Positions 15,901 through 19,010 of a stretch of DNA of 19,010 bases are shown one piece after another. Numbering within the stretch: the first letter of the stretch is position 1; the number at the start of each line of letters is the position of its first letter. The position numbers and the translations under genes were made by a program. The notes beneath the pieces were generated by a model, which saw only the letters and a list, made by a program, of their open reading frames with translations, made no database searches and had not been told where the DNA came from. Source of the stretch: Bacteroidia bacterium (GTDB lineage: Bacteria > Bacteroidota > Bacteroidia > Bacteroidales > Azobacteroidaceae); contig BNXY01000050.1 in assembly GCA_025999935.1 (NCBI GenBank), positions 1 through 19,010 of the forward strand, written 5' to 3'.

Positions 15901-18690
15901 ATCAATAATTTAGTAAGCGGCGATTATGATATTTATGTTACGGATAAGAATGGTTGTTCGGCTTTAATTAACGGCAATCCGGTTGAAAAAGTAACCGTTA
16001 CGCAACCCGAAAAGGGGATAGAACTTGTTTCCCGCGTAATTCAGTCGCCGTCGGGAGAGGGGAGAAACGATGGTTACATCATTTTGAAAATAAACGGCGG
16101 TACGCCTTTTTCTATCGGCAATAAATACCGTGTTACATGGAAAAATAATAATAATTATATAGTAGAAGTGGATAACTACGAGGATGCGGACGGCGTTTTT
16201 ACCACTGAAGCTAAATACCTTTCCAAAGGTGAATATGCGGTTGAAATAAAAGATGCAAACGGAAGTTGCTCATTGTCTTTATCAATCGTAATGGACGATC
16301 CTAAGCCAATGTTTGCCGTGATTGAAAACACGAAAACGGTGGATTGCTATGGGGATTTAACCGGCGAATTAGTTGCACATGTGACTGGTGGCGTTAAGAG
16401 CCTAACCGGGATGCCGTACATGTATTCATGGTATAAATATACAGAAAACCATGAAGATATTATTATATTAAATACAACTGACAGCATATTGTCGGGACTT
16501 GGAGCCGGCGTGTACTATGTATTTGTAAAAGACTTTGCTCCCAATGAAAATACACTGGAGGAGGATCCGTTTTTTGAAATCACGCAGCCGGCTTTGCTAA
16601 GAACTACCCTTACTTCGCAGAATGTATCCTGCTTTGGCGGCAGTAACGGTTTTATCCATGTATCCGTCAGCGGTGGCGTGGGGGGCTATCAATTACATTA
16701 CGAAGCCTTGGATACGGATGCCGGTTATCAGACAATATCTGCTAATTCGGACAATCGCCTCTTGTTGGACAATTTGACGGTCGGGCGATACAACTTTTAT
16801 GTGCAAGATGCGAATGGTTGTATTGCAAGCGTTAATAATAAAGAAATTACCGAAATTACATTGACCCAACCGGATAAGGCTTTGGCGATTGATTCAACCC
16901 TGCTTTTCAATCCGTCAAAATATGGAGCGGCCAACGGTTCGATTACCCTTCAAATCAGCGGAGGCACACCCGGAGCGGACGGTTCGTACAATGTGGTATG
17001 GCGAAACGGCAGGGGACAAGTTTTGACAGCCAATAATACAGTACAGGACGGAATATATGTTTCCCAATTAGGCTCCCTTGGAGATGGAGAATACAGCGTT
17101 GAAATAAGGGACGCCAATTATTATGAAACCGGCGACGCTTCTTCCAATGCCGCTTGTATCGTACTCCAAAATTATAAATTAGTAGAGCCGGAAGAGTTTC
17201 TGGGTAAAATAGAAGAAAAAGATATTTCTTGCTACGGACAGTCGGACGGCGCATTGATAACCACCATTCAAGGCGGTGTCCGCAATCCGGATGCCGGCCA
17301 AATACCTTATAAATTCCGGTGGTATATAAAAGAAGGAGATGCCTACCGGCTGATTGCCGGTCAAAACAACTATTCGCTGACAAATATTCCAGCCGGAGAC
17401 TATCGAGTCGAGATAGAGGATTACAGTTGGCTACCCAACCTGCTGACTTTCGACTACAGCCTTGTCGAACCGGACGAATTGACAGCCGTGCCGAACAATC
17501 TGCATATTACCTGCGGACAAACGGCTATCGTATCGGTTGAGGTATCCGGCGGAACGCCGCCCTACGCCTATCAATGGAGTACGGGCGATGCGACCCCGTC
17601 TTTGACGGGAATGTATCCGGGCATTTACATGGTTTTTATAAAAGATGCCAAAGGTTGCGATGTGGTGGCTTCGGTCAAGATTACCAGTCCCGGCGAAATA
17701 AAACTGACGGGAGAAATTTCCCATCCGCTTTGTTTCGGGAGCGCTAACGGCAAAGTGACGACTGCGGTATCGGGCGGAACGGCTCCCTACACCTACGCAT
17801 GGAGCAATGGCAGCGCCGGAAAAGACCTTTTGAACGCAAGCGCCGGAATCTATACCGTTGTCGTTACGGATAGAGACGGCTGCAGTTTCACGGAAAGTTT
17901 TACCTTGATCGACCCGAAACCCAAAACCGTGGATTTGGGCGAAGACAAAATACTTTGCCTCGGACAAACGTATGAACTGGCTCCGGAAGTTGACGATCCG
18001 GCAACGAAATTTGAATGGACGAGCAGCAACGGATTCAAGTCGAATGAACCGAAAGTGGTTTTGGACAGAGCCGGGACTTACCGCTTGCTGATTACGGACA
18101 GCCAAGGCTGTCAGGCTACCGACGAAATGACTATCGAGATAAAAAATTATGACATCAGCAGTGAAATGGCGGTCGCCTCTCAGGTTGCGCTCAACGATAC
18201 GGTCGTTATCGTCAATATCAGCTATCCCGAACCGGATAATATCGAGTGGCTTATTTCTCCGGATGACCCCATTGAGGTGGTAGAAACCACACCGTACTTC
18301 GCCATGGTAATCTTCAAGCGATTGGGCGATTATGAGGTGGGCATGCGCACGCATGTTGCGGATTGCTTTCAGGATATAGTGAAAACCATTCATGTTTCCG
18401 AATCGGGCGAAGAACCCGGCGGAGATATTGAGGCTTCGGACATCAAGAAATTTATTGTCTATCCCAATCCCAATTCGGGAGAATTTAATGTAGATGTGGA
18501 ACTGGAAAAGCCCGGTTCCATCCGCTTGCGGCTGATCAGTCTGGCGCGGGGCATTATTCTGAATAACAAAACGTTCAACGGACAAGAAAAATATGCCGTT
18601 CAATACAACGAAACGCTTGCGGCAGGCAGTTATATCCTGCTGTTGGAAACAGCTTCTTCGAGAAGGAGCTTGAAAATAATTATTTATTAA
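12946..18690 (+). CDS. Giant SprB-repeat surface protein with type A T9SS sorting domain
   Basis: A 1914-aa protein. The frame opens at a TTG overlapping the previous stop and has an ATG at 12922, but the ATG at 12946 directly precedes a classical signal peptide (MKKIYFLLFVLILIPNILYS) and is chosen. Residues about 22-258 are a unique N-terminal region in noticeably more AT-rich DNA. Residues about 259-1734 hold 16 SprB-like modules, recognisable by VSCYxGxNG starts, a central SGGT.PY strand, an LGAGVYDFWVTD-type strand and a D.NGC end; twelve of them form four A-B-C supermodules. A PKD-like region (about 1745-1825) is followed by a C-terminal sorting domain (about 1835-1914: VYPNPNSGEFNV ... 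AGSYILLLE ... SLKIIIY) that directs T9SS export and usually cell-surface attachment. SprB in Flavobacterium is a gliding adhesin with related repeats; adhesion or matrix scaffolding here is inference. Confidence 0.93.
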   Translation: MKKIYFLLFVLILIPNILYSQSGNYLVQIRAIVWYQNFNNGCSNNHFEFSLYENSSTNIANWRQRIEGRENQRISYSKAFEYNSTKILNKIDVSGHRAWKDGWPFSKCVNGTGRKTTPYNVSLNTDINIFTNFQIPNWNNTVSVKIAPSNIILALKSNLQDGLTSENKTKIEAPDGYVSIVYKWVYKDTYDGTPKPISNSALQGSRILNVDFKDIYGDDYISKVNFKSNTWIALEYRTLDSNGNPITTYSDYITLSNKLSAPHIQSVATENVKCPGESDGAILITLDREILDGEELTTFIKESNDLGGAYWAYSEMPDKKTLRIPNLSKGTYLVQLNGNYNGASTYSEGVNHKKENLNIEEPTPISFSLDSQNAIACNGGSDGSFKVKASGGASGYKLMWRVEDTGNYTEAAGLEVTGLPAGIYEYYVVDANNCKLTDNEGFLVVQKVVLTESDAIIITHLEDKTVSPSGNGLSSGYITIQVEGGTPDGSGNYTVVWKNKTSGYTITTVENSISNGKFESKLKDIPAGDYTVTITDSKGCIGTIDKIILDEPFTIRGAIRQDGYIACPGETTASLSVVAVSGGVPNTMGEPYILEWYKYNGSTYIYEGIGSSISTLGAGTYKVTITDNSSPPNTMDLFHTISEPNPISVSSTSANVSCYNGNNGLINVVMSGGTKPYKLSYSKDNGSYVEIQSNNSFVLDNLGAGVYDFWVTDNNNCSALIDGSATKTITITQPAEDFVFVSQKVKHPSGAGRSDGSIVLKVTGGIPFASEDKYTTQWRKNGASITAVNTIDNGVFTTTLETLPQGRYSVSIFGNTHPGAQGPCILTFTVDLEDPKPLSVNWSVTQAISCKGESDGEITANANGGIKNEDITAPPYKYSWYTVEEETENLIPGQSANVLSNIGAGKYKVVVIDYSSPSNEKEFYYTLTEPDIISVTYSTTAVSCYAGNNGSIKVNASGGTGPYNLFYKNENETAYTELHSTGAFTINNLVSGDYDIYVTDKNGCSALINGNPVEKVTVTQPEKGIELVSRVIQSPSGEGRNDGYIILKINGGTPFSIGNKYRVTWKNNNNYIVEVDNYEDADGVFTTEAKYLSKGEYAVEIKDANGSCSLSLSIVMDDPKPMFAVIENTKTVDCYGDLTGELVAHVTGGVKSLTGMPYMYSWYKYTENHEDIIILNTTDSILSGLGAGVYYVFVKDFAPNENTLEEDPFFEITQPALLRTTLTSQNVSCFGGSNGFIHVSVSGGVGGYQLHYEALDTDAGYQTISANSDNRLLLDNLTVGRYNFYVQDANGCIASVNNKEITEITLTQPDKALAIDSTLLFNPSKYGAANGSITLQISGGTPGADGSYNVVWRNGRGQVLTANNTVQDGIYVSQLGSLGDGEYSVEIRDANYYETGDASSNAACIVLQNYKLVEPEEFLGKIEEKDISCYGQSDGALITTIQGGVRNPDAGQIPYKFRWYIKEGDAYRLIAGQNNYSLTNIPAGDYRVEIEDYSWLPNLLTFDYSLVEPDELTAVPNNLHITCGQTAIVSVEVSGGTPPYAYQWSTGDATPSLTGMYPGIYMVFIKDAKGCDVVASVKITSPGEIKLTGEISHPLCFGSANGKVTTAVSGGTAPYTYAWSNGSAGKDLLNASAGIYTVVVTDRDGCSFTESFTLIDPKPKTVDLGEDKILCLGQTYELAPEVDDPATKFEWTSSNGFKSNEPKVVLDRAGTYRLLITDSQGCQATDEMTIEIKNYDISSEMAVASQVALNDTVVIVNISYPEPDNIEWLISPDDPIEVVETTPYFAMVIFKRLGDYEVGMRTHVADCFQDIVKTIHVSESGEEPGGDIEASDIKKFIVYPNPNSGEFNVDVELEKPGSIRLRLISLARGIILNNKTFNGQEKYAVQYNETLAAGSYILLLETASSRRSLKIIIY
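13729..14040 (+). repeat. First SprB-like module (C-type), before the supermodules
   Basis: A divergent SprB-like module with VKCPGESDGAI at the start and LSKGTYLVQLNG near the end. It has the opening cysteine but no closing one, like the C modules of the downstream supermodules, and leads directly into the first A module. This gives an array of C0-(A-B-C)x4-D1-D2-D3. Confidence 0.7.
14041..14886 (+). repeat. A-B-C supermodule 1 of the SprB-repeat protein
   Basis: 282 residues. Module A carries IACNGGSDG and closes with DANNC. Module B (from about 14311) opens with VSPSGNG in place of the cysteine motif and closes with DSKGC. Module C (from about 14611) opens with IACPGE and closes with ITDNSSPPN, which has no cysteine. 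Confidence 0.8.
14887..15744 (+). repeat. A-B-C supermodule 2 of the SprB-repeat protein
   Basis: 286 residues. Module A opens with VSCYNGNNG and closes with DNNNC. Module B (from 15160) opens with HPSGAGRSDG and has one late cysteine in GPCIL. Module C (from 15460) opens with ISCKGESDG and closes with IDYSSPSN without cysteine. Confidence 0.85.
15745..16599 (+). repeat. A-B-C supermodule 3 of the SprB-repeat protein
   Basis: 285 residues. Module A opens with VSCYAGNNG and closes with DKNGC. Module B (from 16021) opens with SPSGEGRNDG and has one late cysteine in NGSCS. Module C (from 16312) opens with VDCYGDLTG and closes with KDFAPNEN without cysteine. Confidence 0.85.
16600..17481 (+). 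repeat. A-B-C supermodule 4 of the SprB-repeat protein
   Basis: 294 residues. Module A opens with VSCFGGSNG and closes with DANGC. Module B (from 16885) opens with NPSKYGAANG and has one late cysteine in NAACI. Module C (from 17200) opens with ISCYGQSDG and closes with EDYSWLPN without cysteine. Confidence 0.85.
17482..18147 (+). repeat. Three terminal canonical SprB/Ig-like modules (D1-D3)
   Basis: Three shorter modules of about 73-75 residues, starting near 17482, 17701 and 17926. Each has both cysteines (ITC...KGC, LCF...DGC, LCL...QGC). The first two have the compact SGGTPPYAYQWS and SGGTAPYTYAWS strands typical of ordinary SprB repeats. They lack the A/B/C distinction and separate the supermodule array from the C-terminal sorting region. 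Confidence 0.8.
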
Positions 18691-18709
18691 CCTCCTTAAA
18701 GAAAACGCG

Positions 18710-19010
18710 ATGAATAACCGGAATTTTACAATAAAACAAAGTATATTGAGCAGGATGCGCAACTTCGTTCTTGCCTGTCTCCTGCTGACGGCAGCAATGC
18801 CAGTTTTACAGGCGCAAACGATGACCTATCCGGTGCAGGTATATACGCAATTGATTCCGCCTTATACGCCTTTTGCTCCGGCGTATTATTCCGGTTTTCA
18901 GGAAAAACTGAAAGTAACGCTGATTAATTCCGACATGCAGCAGCCGCTGCTGTCTGTTTACCTGCGGATGCGCATCACGTCTTCTATTTTTTCGATAAAT
19001 ACGCCCGACG
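18710..19010 (+). CDS. TANFOR-like exported protein, 5' end only
   Basis: The ATG at 18710 opens a frame of 100 codons that runs off the right edge; the protein begins MNNRNFTIKQSILSRM. A signal peptide is clear (hydrophobic FVLACLLLTAAMPVLQAQ, about residues 19-36). The mature start (TYPVQVYTQLIPPYTPF, then LKVTLINSD and LLSVYLRMRI) resembles, from memory, the N-terminal domain named TANFOR after a Tannerella forsythia paralogue family, found on large Bacteroidota surface proteins; no function is established. It follows the SprB-repeat gene by 19 nt, so it is the fourth gene of the operon. Codon use here is more GC-rich than in the first genes of the operon. Confidence 0.75.
   Translation, partial: MNNRNFTIKQSILSRMRNFVLACLLLTAAMPVLQAQTMTYPVQVYTQLIPPYTPFAPAYYSGFQEKLKVTLINSDMQQPLLSVYLRMRITSSIFSINTPD

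Noticed and set aside
14041..17481. DNA repeats suggestive of CRISPR or recent tandem duplication
   Set aside because: The repeats are protein-level modules with much nucleotide divergence; there are no short identical repeats with unique spacers.
18663..18698. AAGGAG and CTCCTT pair around the end of the SprB-repeat gene
   Set aside because: The complementarity is only about 6 bp with a loop of over 20 nt and no T-run, so it is a poor terminator. The CCTCCTT sense sequence is not a Shine-Dalgarno motif.
17431..18762. A 443-codon open frame on the minus strand
   Set aside because: It lies opposite the C-terminal part of the SprB-repeat gene, whose protein shows clear domains and a sorting signal. 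The antisense product is low in recognisable structure and reflects codon bias of the sense strand.

Overview
The window looks like a Bacteroidota chromosome, probably from the order Bacteroidales. Three things point there. It has a Bacteroidota-type (subtype iii) type VI secretion (T6SS) block, a SprB-repeat protein with a type IX secretion (T9SS) C-terminal sorting signal, and promoter-like TAnnTTTG boxes in place of classical -35/-10 and strong Shine-Dalgarno signals. No RNA gene, CRISPR array, insertion sequence or integrase was seen.

Left part (1-3556, minus strand), read in transcription order from 3556 downwards: two tandem tube proteins (TssD/Hcp), a strong intrinsic-terminator-like hairpin, a small Tae4-like peptidoglycan amidase effector, a secreted WG-repeat protein that is the best immunity candidate, and the 5' 517 codons of vgrG, which runs off the left edge. 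This is a tube - effector - immunity - spike order. The effector and immunity genes are visibly more AT-rich than vgrG, which fits an exchangeable cargo cassette.

A 276-bp AT-rich divergent intergenic region (3557-3832) separates the tube genes from clpV/tssH (3833-6298, plus strand), the AAA+ disaggregase that recycles the contracted sheath.

Right part (6447-19010, plus strand): after its own promoter-like box there are four tightly spaced genes for large exported proteins with signal peptides. They are a 1461-aa beta-rich protein with an SbsA-like Ig (Big_5-like) domain, a 690-aa protein of about six FN3-like domains, a 1914-aa SprB-repeat protein with a type A T9SS sorting domain, and the start of a TANFOR-like protein cut by the right edge. 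Spacing of 5, 35 and 19 bp suggests one operon. I infer a multi-protein cell-surface or secreted assembly; no function can be assigned from sequence.

The most unusual structure is inside the SprB-repeat protein. Its modules are not a simple tandem array but a higher-order A-B-C supermodule repeated four times (282-294 residues each), with a strictly conserved cysteine pattern: two in A, one at the end of B, one at the start of C.
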